From positions 1 to 10,330 of the forward strand of contig DATKXU010000062.1 of assembly GCA_035528905.1 (NCBI GenBank): a DNA stretch of 10,330 bases. Reading direction: 5' to 3'. Within the stretch, counting starts at the first letter, position 1. Each line of letters starts with the position of its first letter. The position numbers were made by a program, and so were the translations under genes. Below the pieces are notes generated by a model that ran no database searches, was not told the DNA's origin, and worked only from the letters and a program-made list of their open reading frames with translations. This DNA comes from DATKXU01 sp035528905 (GTDB taxonomy: Bacteria > Armatimonadota > UBA5829 > DTJY01). Below, piece by piece: positions 1 to 6,310 of the stretch.

Positions 1-927
1 CGAGTCCCCGGGGTGGGCCAGAACCCAGAGATCCAGCACGTCGACCGGGAGGTTCGGTGTTTGAAGCAACCGCGCGATGTAGAGCATGCCGTCTCTGTCG
101 GCAAGTCCCGGTGTGGATATGCCACCGAACTCCACGCGCCAAGTGTTGCCTTCCTTGCCGAAGAAGGGCCTCTCGGCGTCGGACAATCCTGACTTGGCAT
201 CGGCCACCTCCAGCCTTTCCCACTCATCCGCCCGTCGCTCCACTTCGTCGGGAAAAGAAACGTTGCCGAGATCGTTCCGCAAGTGACAGTAGTCGGCGAG
301 GTCGAGTTCGAAGGTCCGTCTGGCGAAGAGCTCGTCGAGCGTCACGAAGGCGATGTCTTCAACGCTGAGCGTGTCGGCGAGCGTCTTGTCCAGGGACTTG
401 CTTCGTGGGGTCAGCACGATCAGGCTATCGCACTGCAGGCGGCCCTTGAGTGCCGGTAGAACAGTCGGCGCCTCTTTCTCATTCAGGTTCGCTGTGTAGA
501 TGGCCAAGGCACTCTTGCCCCCCATTCGGCCCATTGCCACAGGGTGGAAAGCCTGGCCCAAGTCCAGATCATCGCTGCAGGGGGTCAGACCATTGTCTGT
601 CGCGAATTCCGTGCGGAACGCCGGAAAGTCGAACCTGTAGCTTGACACCTCGTCTTCAGATACCGGGACAGGCCTTTCAGCATATCCCGTCGGGCAGATG
701 AAGTATCTTTGTCCTGCATCCCCATCCACTGGAACCTCGCACATTTCCTCACACCGTTCGCAGATCACCGTAGCTTCATAGCTCTTCAGAAGTATACGTC
801 GGTCAAGAAGGAATCGCACTGTCGCACTCTCAGACGGTACTATCCTGGAGGCTTGAAAGCGAGGCTCGAAGGTAGCTGCCAGTGCATCGACGACATCGGC
901 ATCACATATTGGCGATTTTCCACTCAA
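1..927 (-). CDS. Unrecognised protein, TTG start, 3' end beyond the window (Cys-cluster plus winged-helix-like segment)
   Basis: The minus frame from 927 to base 1 is open for 309 codons without a stop and leaves the window. No ATG fits: the frame opens after a TAG just upstream. A TTG at 927 has AGAGAGG seven bases before it, so I take it as the start. It overlaps the end of the upstream gene by 26 bases, which suggests translational coupling. Seen in the protein: a Cys cluster at residues 56, 59, 63 and 78 (ICERCEEMC, then FICP) that could bind zinc; a predicted alpha/beta stretch at about 120-205 with LIVLTPRSKSL; and at 262-302 a segment (TWRVEFGG, DRDGMLYIARLLQTPN, VDVLDLW) resembling the winged-helix-like domain seen in some bacterial regulators. 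I do not recognise the full protein. A DNA- or signal-sensing role is inference. Base composition is lower in GC than the sugar cluster. Confidence 0.75.
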   Translation of the reverse strand, partial: MSGKSPICDADVVDALAATFEPRFQASRIVPSESATVRFLLDRRILLKSYEATVICERCEEMCEVPVDGDAGQRYFICPTGYAERPVPVSEDEVSSYRFDFPAFRTEFATDNGLTPCSDDLDLGQAFHPVAMGRMGGKSALAIYTANLNEKEAPTVLPALKGRLQCDSLIVLTPRSKSLDKTLADTLSVEDIAFVTLDELFARRTFELDLADYCHLRNDLGNVSFPDEVERRADEWERLEVADAKSGLSDAERPFFGKEGNTWRVEFGGISTPGLADRDGMLYIARLLQTPNLPVDVLDLWVLAHPGDS

Positions 928-2017
928 CGAGGTACCTCTCTATCAGTTGGTCGTTCTTGCTGTCACCGAGGTTGTTGCGGTTCGGCATGCTCAGATTAAC
1001 CGTCCTTGCTCCGATGCGCCCCTTGCCGGGGAACTTGAAACACAGGGAAACGTGGGTGATCTTCACGCGATTGAGATCGACGTTCATGCCTCGAAGGCGC
1101 TGGGCCAGGTCACGGTAAGACCTCACTTCCACCGTATCCTTGGTGTTCAACTCAGGATGGAAGCGAATGGCCACGACGCGAACGTATTCAATGTGATCTG
1201 CAGGATCCAGCTCGAACTGCCAGGGTAGCTTGAAGCGGTCAAGATCATAGATCAATCGAACATCCTGATGCTGGAAGAAGTCTCTGCTGCCGATGATGTG
1301 CTCGGCAAAAGCATCACGGGAGAATTCGACCAGCTCGTTCTTGGTAGCCTTGACCTTCAGTTTCCCCGACGAGGGGTAGTACACCATGGTTGCGTAGAAG
1401 ACTGGCCGATCGTTCTCGACAACGAGCGTATGCTCTCGGAATCGTTCCATCGCTTTTACATAATCCTCGTGACAGACAACATAGGCAATCTTCTCAATGT
1501 CCTTGTAGACCTCCACCTTAACGTCCACGCCTTTCTCGAGGCTGCCGAGGTAATCGGAAAAGGCGGCTTGGAGTTGCGGCAGGCCCTTGTCTGTGTCCTC
1601 GATGACGAGAGGGTTCCTGCCACGGAAGTCCGAGTATCCCTGAAAGTGGTCAATCGTCCACCAGTCGTGAGCCGTGTTGAACGTGTCTCTGTGCTCCAGA
1701 AACAAAGTCATAGCGAGGTTATGCGCGGTCATGTCCCCGCAGTCGATGTGCCAACGGCCTGCAGCTTCAACTAGGCAAGGCATTCCACGTTCGGACGCAA
1801 GGTCGTTCAGGTTTTCGAGGTCGTTCGCAATTCCGCGCCTTGTATCCTCAGGCAGCTCAGAGTAAGCATCGTACACGTCATCCACGTCGGCCTCTGCGCG
1901 GCCACTCCATGCGATCTCTCGGAGCGTTTCGTAATGCTCAAAGAACCGCTTGAGTAGTGCGTTGCTCGTTTTGCGGAAAAAGGATTTCTCCCGCAAGGGA
2001 CTGTGAATCGGTTTCAT
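902..2017 (-). CDS. Unrecognised 371-residue protein, first gene of a two-gene unit
   Basis: The frame could extend upstream to 2185, but the first 56 codons there are Arg/Pro-rich and unlike the rest. The ATG at 2017 (MKPIHSPLREKSFF) is preceded by GGGAAG about nine bases away, so I chose it. The protein is soluble, with no signal peptide or membrane segment. The N-terminal third is acidic and helical (residues 20-80). A middle part contains WHIDCGD and HDWWTIDHFQGY (about 89-128). The C-terminal half is rich in beta strands (VFYATMVYYPSSGKLKVKATK, about 206-226, then IIGSRDFF and LIYDLDRFKLPWQFELD, up to residue 271). The end is basic (GKGRIGARTVNLSMPNRNN). No catalytic motif is identifiable to me. 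The stop lies inside the start region of the next minus-strand gene, so the two are probably co-expressed. The neighbourhood (methyltransferase-like and recombinase-like fragments) hints at a mobile or defence context, which is inference. Confidence 0.8.
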   Translation of the reverse strand: MKPIHSPLREKSFFRKTSNALLKRFFEHYETLREIAWSGRAEADVDDVYDAYSELPEDTRRGIANDLENLNDLASERGMPCLVEAAGRWHIDCGDMTAHNLAMTLFLEHRDTFNTAHDWWTIDHFQGYSDFRGRNPLVIEDTDKGLPQLQAAFSDYLGSLEKGVDVKVEVYKDIEKIAYVVCHEDYVKAMERFREHTLVVENDRPVFYATMVYYPSSGKLKVKATKNELVEFSRDAFAEHIIGSRDFFQHQDVRLIYDLDRFKLPWQFELDPADHIEYVRVVAIRFHPELNTKDTVEVRSYRDLAQRLRGMNVDLNRVKITHVSLCFKFPGKGRIGARTVNLSMPNRNNLGDSKNDQLIERYLVEWKIANM

Positions 2018-2436
2018 GGGCTTGACTTCCCGTTCTGGTCTGAACCACTTTCTCTGGACTCCCCGCGGCGGTCGCTGCCCTGCCCGGTGCTCCGAAGCAT
2101 GCATCGACGGAGGAACCCTGATTCCACCCTGGTTCCGAGCGGAGGCCGTTGCCTTCTCGCCCCGATCGCTTGAGCGCGGCCTCATTCGGGATGAGAGTCA
2201 GCGGAGGTCCCCTGCACCGCGCCCGACGTGCCCTTCGGCACGTGGTTCGCCATCGCGAGCCTCTGCTCACCCGCAAGCAATGCAAATATTTTAACACGCT
2301 TCAGCCCGCTTTACCAGCGATTTCGCCGTCTCACAGCGGTTCGCCTCTGAATGCATCCGCTTGCAGGGGCCGGGCAGCCTAGGCGCCGAGCGGTTCCCCC
2401 CGAGGCTCCGGCTGATCCGCCGGACGAAATAGGTCA
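2018..2436. other. Intergenic spacer between divergent genes
   Basis: This GC-rich spacer separates a minus-strand and a plus-strand gene. Short frames on both strands are Arg/Pro-rich and look non-coding. It holds a perfect 7-bp inverted repeat (2226-2243), a GGAACC/GGTTCC inverted repeat at 2112-2136 that also contains two near-identical tandem 10-mers (CCCTGATTCC, CCCTGGTTCC), and one AT-rich patch at about 2280-2296. The AT-rich patch includes TAAAAT on the minus strand and could be a -10 element for the leftward pair, but I see no good -35. No RNA gene was recognised. Confidence 0.5.
2226..2243. repeat. Perfect 7-bp inverted repeat with 4-base loop
   Basis: ACGTGCC, loop CTTC, GGCACGT. 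No T-run follows on either strand, so it is not a typical intrinsic terminator. It lies in the leader region of the leftward two-gene unit if transcription starts near 2280. It could be an RNA hairpin or a regulator site; its role is unknown. Confidence 0.4.
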
Positions 2437-2465
2437 TTGACATGAGGCCATAGGGTGGTCATAAT
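2437..2465 (+). promoter_or_regulatory. Near-consensus sigma-70 promoter for the membrane-protein gene
   Basis: TTGACA at 2437-2442, a 17-base spacer and CATAAT at 2460-2465 match the housekeeping consensus at 11 of 12 positions. The predicted transcript would begin near 2472. This leaves a leader of about 50 bases before the ATG at 2522 and argues against the GTG at 2474 as the normal start. Confidence 0.65.
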
Positions 2466-2521
2466 ATGGCGATGTGACCCCGGCAACGCAGGCTACCCGG
2501 CTTGCACTGGAGGCGATGAGC

Positions 2522-3061
2522 ATGACTTGGCCTGACTTGATCAAGATGACCCCGGACATCGTAACGGCTCTTGCAGTCGTGGTCGGGGTAATCGTGGCAG
2601 CCCTTGGGCTTAAGACCTGGCGACGCGAACTTCAAGGTCGAGCTCGGTACGAGCTTGCTTTGAGCATACTCATGGAGGTCCGCGAGATTCGGGATGCGAT
2701 TCATTCGTTCCGTCGCAAGCTTGCCGAACTCGATGGTCCACCTGACCTGATGACAAAATGGGAGAAGATCAGGGAGCCGCTCAAAGAACTCGACAGTGAT
2801 CTGAAGGTCGCCAACATCATCTTCGGTGATCGATTGCACAAGCCGAAGATGGCCCTGAAGGAGTGTACGGACGAGATCATCCTCAGTATCAACAGTTACC
2901 GCCGGCAGCAGGAAAGCAAGCAGAAGGACGAGCGGAGGATGGAGAAGATGGACAGCGAGAACGCAATCCTCTGGGGCAAGCCCGACGATGAGTTCAGTCG
3001 GAAAGTCGATGCGGCAGTAGGAAGCTTCGATGACGAGCTGCTCGTCTTCCTGAGGAGATGA
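2522..3061 (+). CDS. Small single-pass membrane protein with cytoplasmic helical domain
   Basis: The 179-residue protein begins MTWPDLIKMTPDIV. Its start is fixed by GGAGG at 2509-2513, eight bases before the ATG at 2522; an ATG at 2516 is too close to that site and a GTG at 2474 is too near the promoter. Residues 12-30 form one hydrophobic segment (VTALAVVVGVIVAALGL), followed by KTWRRELQGR, so the positive-inside rule puts the rest in the cytoplasm. The remaining 150 residues are charged and helical, with likely coiled-coil stretches at about 40-100 and 125-145. There are no catalytic motifs. I do not recognise a named family. Small proteins of this layout often sit beside defence or mobile genes, and the next start (3110) looks like a DNA methyltransferase N-terminus. 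A role as membrane accessory or effector is inference. Confidence 0.8.
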   Translation: MTWPDLIKMTPDIVTALAVVVGVIVAALGLKTWRRELQGRARYELALSILMEVREIRDAIHSFRRKLAELDGPPDLMTKWEKIREPLKELDSDLKVANIIFGDRLHKPKMALKECTDEIILSINSYRRQQESKQKDERRMEKMDSENAILWGKPDDEFSRKVDAAVGSFDDELLVFLRR

Positions 3062-3109
3062 CGGCGATCTTCTTGGGCTTCTGGGACTGATAGGGAAAGG
3101 AGTTCACCC

Positions 3110-3277
3110 GTGGCGAAGCGAAGAGGACGACCCGCAACCCGAAACGCCGGCGGCAACGCACGCACCCCGAAGGCCGAGAACTACAAACATCCCGTCGACT
3201 GGATGGGCCACGAGTCTGTGACGACCACTCGAAATCTATTTCCGCGGATTTTGCGTCGCCCGGATTGTTCATGTTGA
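3110..3277 (+). pseudogene. Chimeric gene remnant: methyltransferase-like N-terminus joined to recombinase-like end
   Basis: A strong ribosome site (GGAAAGGAG, 3094-3102) sits seven bases before GTG 3110, 48 bases after the membrane-protein stop. The 55-codon frame starts VAKRRGRPATRN and reaches AENYKHP by residue 28. A basic leader followed by a (D/E)xY(R/K)HP motif is, from memory, how type III-like site-specific DNA methyltransferases begin. At that point such proteins continue toward the RPEVGTQ motif; this one instead reads VDWMGHESVTTTRN. That resembles the conserved C-terminal (W)(L/M)GHxSxxTTxRY box of tyrosine recombinases. From about 3233 the frame runs antisense through the GH127 remnant and stops at 3277. 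Both assignments rest on short stretches (about 8 and 13 residues) and need a search. The intact start signals suggest a gene recently cut. Confidence 0.5.
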
Positions 3278-3754
3278 GCCACCACATGAAGAGAATGCCG
3301 TTGGCATTCATGTTGGTGACCACAACATCAAGCCGCGACTTTGCCTGGTTAATAAGCGAGTCGTCATGGAGGATGTAGCCCAATCTAACCAAACCATCAA
3401 ACCAGTACCCTCCTCCCTCGTATGGCCATCCGCCATTAGGCCAGTAAAGCCGGTCGCCTGTCATCTTGTAATCGCTTGCCCAAGCCTGTCGAAACGCCTG
3501 ATTGAACTCGTCCATGTGCCCGGTATATCCGTCCCGCGCCGTGATACACCAGTCGCGCAGCCAGCCTGCGGGCTCAACCGCACCGGGCGGTAACGGAATG
3601 AATGCCGGGCGTGTAGGCGGTTCGAAAGGTCTCCCATAGTTCACTTTCCCTGGTTTACATTCATCTGTTCCTCCTTTGCCAAGCAATCAACTGCTGCAGC
3701 AGCGCTCAACATGAAAACCAACAGAATCATCCTGCCGGCCATCTGGATGCCCAT
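3233..3754 (-). pseudogene. GH127/DUF1680-type beta-L-arabinofuranosidase remnant, frameshifted and 3'-truncated
   Basis: An ATG at 3754 with AGGAG eight bases upstream opens a frame encoding a Sec signal peptide (MGIQMAGRMILLVFMLSAAA, then AVDCLA) and stopping at TGA 3641-3643 after 37 codons. The adjoining frame carries the enzyme: VNYGRPFEPPTRPAFIPLPP, then GWLRD, GYTGHMDEF, the WPYEGGGYWFDGLVRLGYIL motif and ILFMWWLNMNNPGD. This is the N-terminal pattern of GH127/DUF1680 proteins (GPYWLDGLVPLAYLL type). So a single-base shift lies at about 3642-3686, separating signal and domain. Homology ends near 3233-3245, where the frame runs into unrelated sequence. About 140 residues remain of a family usually 600 or more long, so the catalytic part is lost. 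GC and third-position GC are lower than in the flanking CBM9 gene, suggesting a different origin or older relic. The start overlaps the preceding small ORF's stop (TGATG). Confidence 0.7.
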
Positions 3755-3888
3755 CAAATTTTCTCCTGATATATCTGTTCAACCGGCTCGGCGGCAAAAC
3801 TTGTTGCTGGAAGCATCGCTCCGAACGCGACGACTGCCGCCACGAGAAGACTACGGGTCAACGATCTTGAGGCTGAAACTGTGTGCAT
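3754..3888 (-). CDS. 44-residue ORF consisting almost only of a signal peptide
   Basis: ATG at 3888 follows GGAG at a seven-base spacing. The product has a basic N-terminus (ASRSLTRS), a hydrophobic core (LLVAAVVAFGAML) and a good signal peptidase I site (PATSFA before AEP), so only 12 residues (AEPVEQIYQEKI) would remain after cleavage. The same frame opens earlier with an ATG at 3921 that overlaps the CBM9 stop (ATGA), allowing a 55-residue version. Its own stop overlaps the GH127 start as TGATG, and the ribosome site for that gene lies within its last codons. It may be a true small secreted peptide, a coupling ORF, or the 5' stub of a deleted secreted enzyme. I favour a stub or coupling ORF, without proof. 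Confidence 0.45.
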   Translation of the reverse strand: MHTVSASRSLTRSLLVAAVVAFGAMLPATSFAAEPVEQIYQEKI

Positions 3889-3917
3889 GTCATGTCTCCT
3901 GTTATCTTTGGTGTGTG

Positions 3918-4712
3918 TCATCGCGCCCCAGCCCGCGTCGCGGTCCAGTAGAACAGGCGGTCCGTCGTCCCCTTGGCCATGCAGTCTGGAAAGCGGTGCT
4001 CGGGCGGCGCCTTGCCGCCTGTCACGTCGCCCCAGAGGAACTCGCAGCCCATGCGGAAGACGAGACCCGCCTTGATCTCAGGCGCCTTCCGGTAGAGGAC
4101 CGTCCATGGGAACTTGATCTCCTGCACGAACCCCTTGCCATCCGGATCGGCCCGGTAGGCCATCTGCGCGCCCTGGCCCAGATCCGTTCCGCCTTCCTTG
4201 GCCTTCAGGAGCGTGTTGTCCGTGCCGTCGCGGGAATCCTGGGTCTTCCAATGGGCCAGCGAAATCGCCGGCTGCTTGGGCGCCGTGTAGTACCAGGTCG
4301 TGTTCCAAAACGGGTGATCGGTCACCATGTGTATCTGCCAGCAGTCCGATTTCCAGCCGTCGTTCGGGTTGATCGCCGGATCGATCGCGCTGAACATCGG
4401 CGTCGGATCTTTCCATTTGGCCGCCAGATAGAGGTTGTCGGCGTCCCACATCGCCGCGACTTCCGCCGGGTAGCGGTCGCGCACCGCGGCGTCGGCGAAT
4501 ATCCAGATGCGGCCGGAGCGGTCCCAGTCCTCGAGGTCGCCGTCGATAACCACCTTGCCAGGAGCCGGCAGCACGAGAATGCCCTCGTTCTGGCTCATCT
4601 GGCCGATCATGTTTTCACCCGCCTGAAGGGTGGCGTTCGCGCCGCTGCTGCAGGCCAGAATGGCCATGCTCGCGAGCACGCAGGCTGTTGCCGATAATCC
4701 GCTGATTCTCAT
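3918..4712 (-). CDS. Secreted CBM9-like carbohydrate-binding protein
   Basis: The ATG at 4712 has GGAGA eight bases upstream and starts a clear export signal (MRISGLSATACVLASMAILA). Cleavage could follow ANA at residue 27. A cysteine at 21 in ILAC gives a weak lipobox, so a lipoprotein is possible. Residues 50-230 show the features of a CBM9/DOMON-like beta sandwich: KVVIDGDLEDWDRS (53-66), MWDADNLYLAAKWKDPTPM (88-106), SDCWQIHM (122-129), FVQEIKFPW (195-203), LVFRMGCEFLWGD (217-229). The 264-residue protein is short; related PVC proteins, as I recall, often continue past the FYWTA segment, and here it ends TATRAGAR. A shift by one base would read RAWGAM and enter the next ORF, so a 3' frameshift is conceivable. 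It probably binds glycan at the cell surface for the neighbouring enzymes. Confidence 0.75.
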   Translation of the reverse strand: MRISGLSATACVLASMAILACSSGANATLQAGENMIGQMSQNEGILVLPAPGKVVIDGDLEDWDRSGRIWIFADAAVRDRYPAEVAAMWDADNLYLAAKWKDPTPMFSAIDPAINPNDGWKSDCWQIHMVTDHPFWNTTWYYTAPKQPAISLAHWKTQDSRDGTDNTLLKAKEGGTDLGQGAQMAYRADPDGKGFVQEIKFPWTVLYRKAPEIKAGLVFRMGCEFLWGDVTGGKAPPEHRFPDCMAKGTTDRLFYWTATRAGAR

Positions 4713-4890
4713 GTGTCGTTTCTCCGTCTGGTTGGTGGTTCGTTGTAACTCAGCCGCGCGACCCGGCCGCTCGCGACGTCCTTGAGTGAGGCGACGTCGT
4801 AGCACATCACTCGGGCGGCGTCGGCGAAACCTTGACGGACCGGAGCAGATCCTCGGGGCCGTGCAGGATGAGTCCATTCTTAACCCGCAT
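4709..4890 (-). pseudogene. Possible decayed coding sequence between the SGNH and CBM9 genes
   Basis: Two adjoining minus frames both show coding-like, GC-rich third positions. One starts MRVKNGLILHGPEDLLRSVK (ATG 4890) and stops at 4807 after 27 codons. The other picks up at about the same point with GFADAARVMCYDVASLKDVA, then SGRVARLSYN, and stops at 4709, overlapping the CBM9 start. Reading one into the other needs a single frameshift near 4830. I cannot assign a family. It could also be chance; no ribosome site is convincing for ATG 4890. Confidence 0.3.
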
Positions 4891-4934
4891 TTCTCACAGC
4901 CCGCCAGATCGTGGCTCGGGCGGCTTTTTCGGAT

Positions 4935-4965
4935 GACCACCTGCGTTTTATACGCAATGGTGGCC
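4935..4965. repeat. Strong imperfect hairpin after a seven-codon ORF
   Basis: On the minus strand GGCCACC pairs with GGTGGTC (one G-U), then after a two-base AT bulge TGCGT pairs with ACGCA around an ATAAA loop. This gives about 12 pairs. No U-run follows, so it is not a standard terminator. It begins exactly behind the TAG of a tiny ORF and about 220 bases upstream of the CBM9 start, where a 5' leader element or RNA-processing site would lie. Confidence 0.5.
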
Positions 4966-4988
4966 TACACAATGGCTTTGATCTTCAT
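4965..4988 (-). CDS. Seven-codon ORF (MKIKAIV), leader peptide or broken gene start
   Basis: ATG 4988 follows AAGGATG/GGAGAAAGG within a normal ribosome-site distance, 54 bases after the SGNH hydrolase stop, and ends at TAG 4965 after seven codons. Downstream the frame continues open (ATIAYKTQVVIRKSRPSHD), so it could be a gene start with an early nonsense codon. The hairpin directly behind the stop also allows a leader-peptide reading. Neither is proven. Confidence 0.3.
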   Translation of the reverse strand: MKIKAIV

Positions 4989-5037
4989 GCTCGCATCCTT
5001 TCTCCAAGACGGACGACCACAGAGGGTGCCTTTTGAC

Positions 5038-5054
5038 GCCGGTCACAGACCGGC
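5038..5054. repeat. Inverted repeat enclosing the stop codon of the exported SGNH gene
   Basis: GCCGGT, loop of five, ACCGGC, a perfect 6-bp stem with the TGA stop in its loop on the minus strand. It is followed by GTCAAAAGG rather than U-residues, so it may slow 3' decay or termination only weakly. It marks the end of the four-gene block before the 330-base gap. Confidence 0.4.
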
Positions 5055-6281
5055 AACACAGATGCTTTCGAGGCGCAATTGTCCTTTCTTTGCGCCTTTC
5101 GGCAGGAGCGGGACGATCTCCAGAACGTGCTTCCCGGGAGCGAGTTCTCGGGAAATCGGTCGCCAGAGGAAGAGGTTGCCATTGCCGTGGGGCATGTGGA
5201 GAGGCCAAACCTCCTCTTCGATCGCCTTGTCGCCCTGATATCGCACATACGGATGAGGTTTGCCGTCTATTCGGATTCTCGCCGCCAACCCATCCTGATT
5301 GGCTTCGCCAAACAATCCGACAAACGTCCCCTCGAACTTGATCCGGAGCGGCTCGATGGCTCCCGCATGCTTGGCGTCACACAGGGCGACATCGTCCATC
5401 CAGCGGCTGGATAGGCCGTCGAACCAGAGGGAAGTACGGTAAGTCATGGCGCGGCTCCATCCCTGGGGAAGCGGCGTTTTTACAAGCCGGATGCGGCTGC
5501 GATTCCGGTACTCGCCGTACAGAGGTGTCTTCGGAACCGTGCAGACGCGCCCCTCCGCCACCGCTTGCTGGAAGCCCTGGCGCACCGCATCGTAGAAAAC
5601 GGCGTAGCCCGCGTCGTCCGGATGCGCCTGGTCGAAAGGCCAGAGGGCGTCGATGTCGGTGCCGCCGGCGATGGCTTTCTTCATCACCGGATGCAGATCG
5701 CCTTGACCAGTGTGGTAGGCGTTGGCGAGTTCGATGTGGGCCGTTCGCAGGACGGCCAAGCCCGGCTTGGCGTCTTTGGCGAAGTGCCACTTGAATCCGA
5801 AGAACACCTGTTCCACCGGAATCCCCCGGCCGATCAGCGTTCGCAGGATCGTCTCGTACGAGACGAGGTTCTTGGGATCCTTCTCGTCGATCCCGTCGTT
5901 GGCCGTGAAGTCCAGGAAGACGAGATCCGGCTTGGCGGCCAGGACGTCCCGTTCCAGCCGGAACATCCCCAGATCGGATCCGGTGCCGCCGATGGCGGCG
6001 TCCCGGAGCGTGAACGGGCACTTGGGATACCGCTCCTGCAGGTATCTGCCCATGAGGGCGCGATAGCTGGTGAGCTGCGGGTCGCTGGCGTTGGCGCCCC
6101 ACGTCAGGGATCCGCCGAAAAACACGACTGTGAGCGGCTCGCCCGCCTTCGCCTTGCGGTCGAACTCGGCGAACGAGGCGGTTGTCGGCGAGGAAGCGGA
6201 TTCCGCATGTCCCGTTAGTGCGTTCATCACCAGCAATCCTCCGAGAAGAAGAGCCGTGCAACGCCAATGTTTTCTGCACAT
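5043..6281 (-). CDS. Exported SGNH/GDSL-type hydrolase with C-terminal beta domain
   Basis: ATG 6281 (MCRKHWRCTALLLGGLLVMN) has AAGGAG five bases upstream and a Sec signal with probable cleavage after GHA (residue 27). Further upstream Met codons lack this ribosome site. The esterase blocks are present: block I VVFFGGSLTWG with Ser58 (GGS instead of GDS), block II GGTGSDLG (about 99-105), block III DFTANDG with Asn128, and block V DQAHPDD with Asp217 and His220. Such enzymes remove acetyl or other acyl groups from polysaccharides. Residues about 255-412 form a separate beta-rich part (IKFEGTFVGLFGEANQDGLA, IRIDGKP, PGKHVLEIVPLLP), probably a jelly-roll ancillary domain common in secreted SGNH proteins. 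The protein is 412 residues long. It lies 29 bases after the UroD-like gene, so probably in the same operon. Confidence 0.85.
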   Translation of the reverse strand: MCRKHWRCTALLLGGLLVMNALTGHAESASSPTTASFAEFDRKAKAGEPLTVVFFGGSLTWGANASDPQLTSYRALMGRYLQERYPKCPFTLRDAAIGGTGSDLGMFRLERDVLAAKPDLVFLDFTANDGIDEKDPKNLVSYETILRTLIGRGIPVEQVFFGFKWHFAKDAKPGLAVLRTAHIELANAYHTGQGDLHPVMKKAIAGGTDIDALWPFDQAHPDDAGYAVFYDAVRQGFQQAVAEGRVCTVPKTPLYGEYRNRSRIRLVKTPLPQGWSRAMTYRTSLWFDGLSSRWMDDVALCDAKHAGAIEPLRIKFEGTFVGLFGEANQDGLAARIRIDGKPHPYVRYQGDKAIEEEVWPLHMPHGNGNLFLWRPISRELAPGKHVLEIVPLLPKGAKKGQLRLESICVAGL

Positions 6282-6310
6282 ACGATCTCCTTGCATCGCG
6301 CCCATTCGTC

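Noticed and set aside
2018..2185. N-terminal extension of the 371-residue protein to 2185
   Set aside because: The added 56 residues are Arg/Pro-rich, unlike the rest, and ATG 2017 has its own ribosome-like site.
2474..2521. GTG at 2474 as start of the membrane protein
   Set aside because: It falls at the predicted transcript start and has no ribosome site, while ATG 2522 has GGAGG at an eight-base spacing.
3711..4697. Long plus-strand frame of 328 codons opposite CBM9
   Set aside because: It is Arg/Val/Ala-rich antisense of a well-supported gene with signal peptide and domain; typical mirror frame in GC-rich DNA.
4906..4930. Plus-strand stem followed by TTTTT as a terminator
   Set aside because: The stem has a bulge, and there is no plus-strand gene upstream for it to terminate.
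5565..6218. Plus-strand frame of 217 codons opposite the exported SGNH gene
   Set aside because: Antisense frame without family motifs; the minus strand carries complete catalytic blocks.
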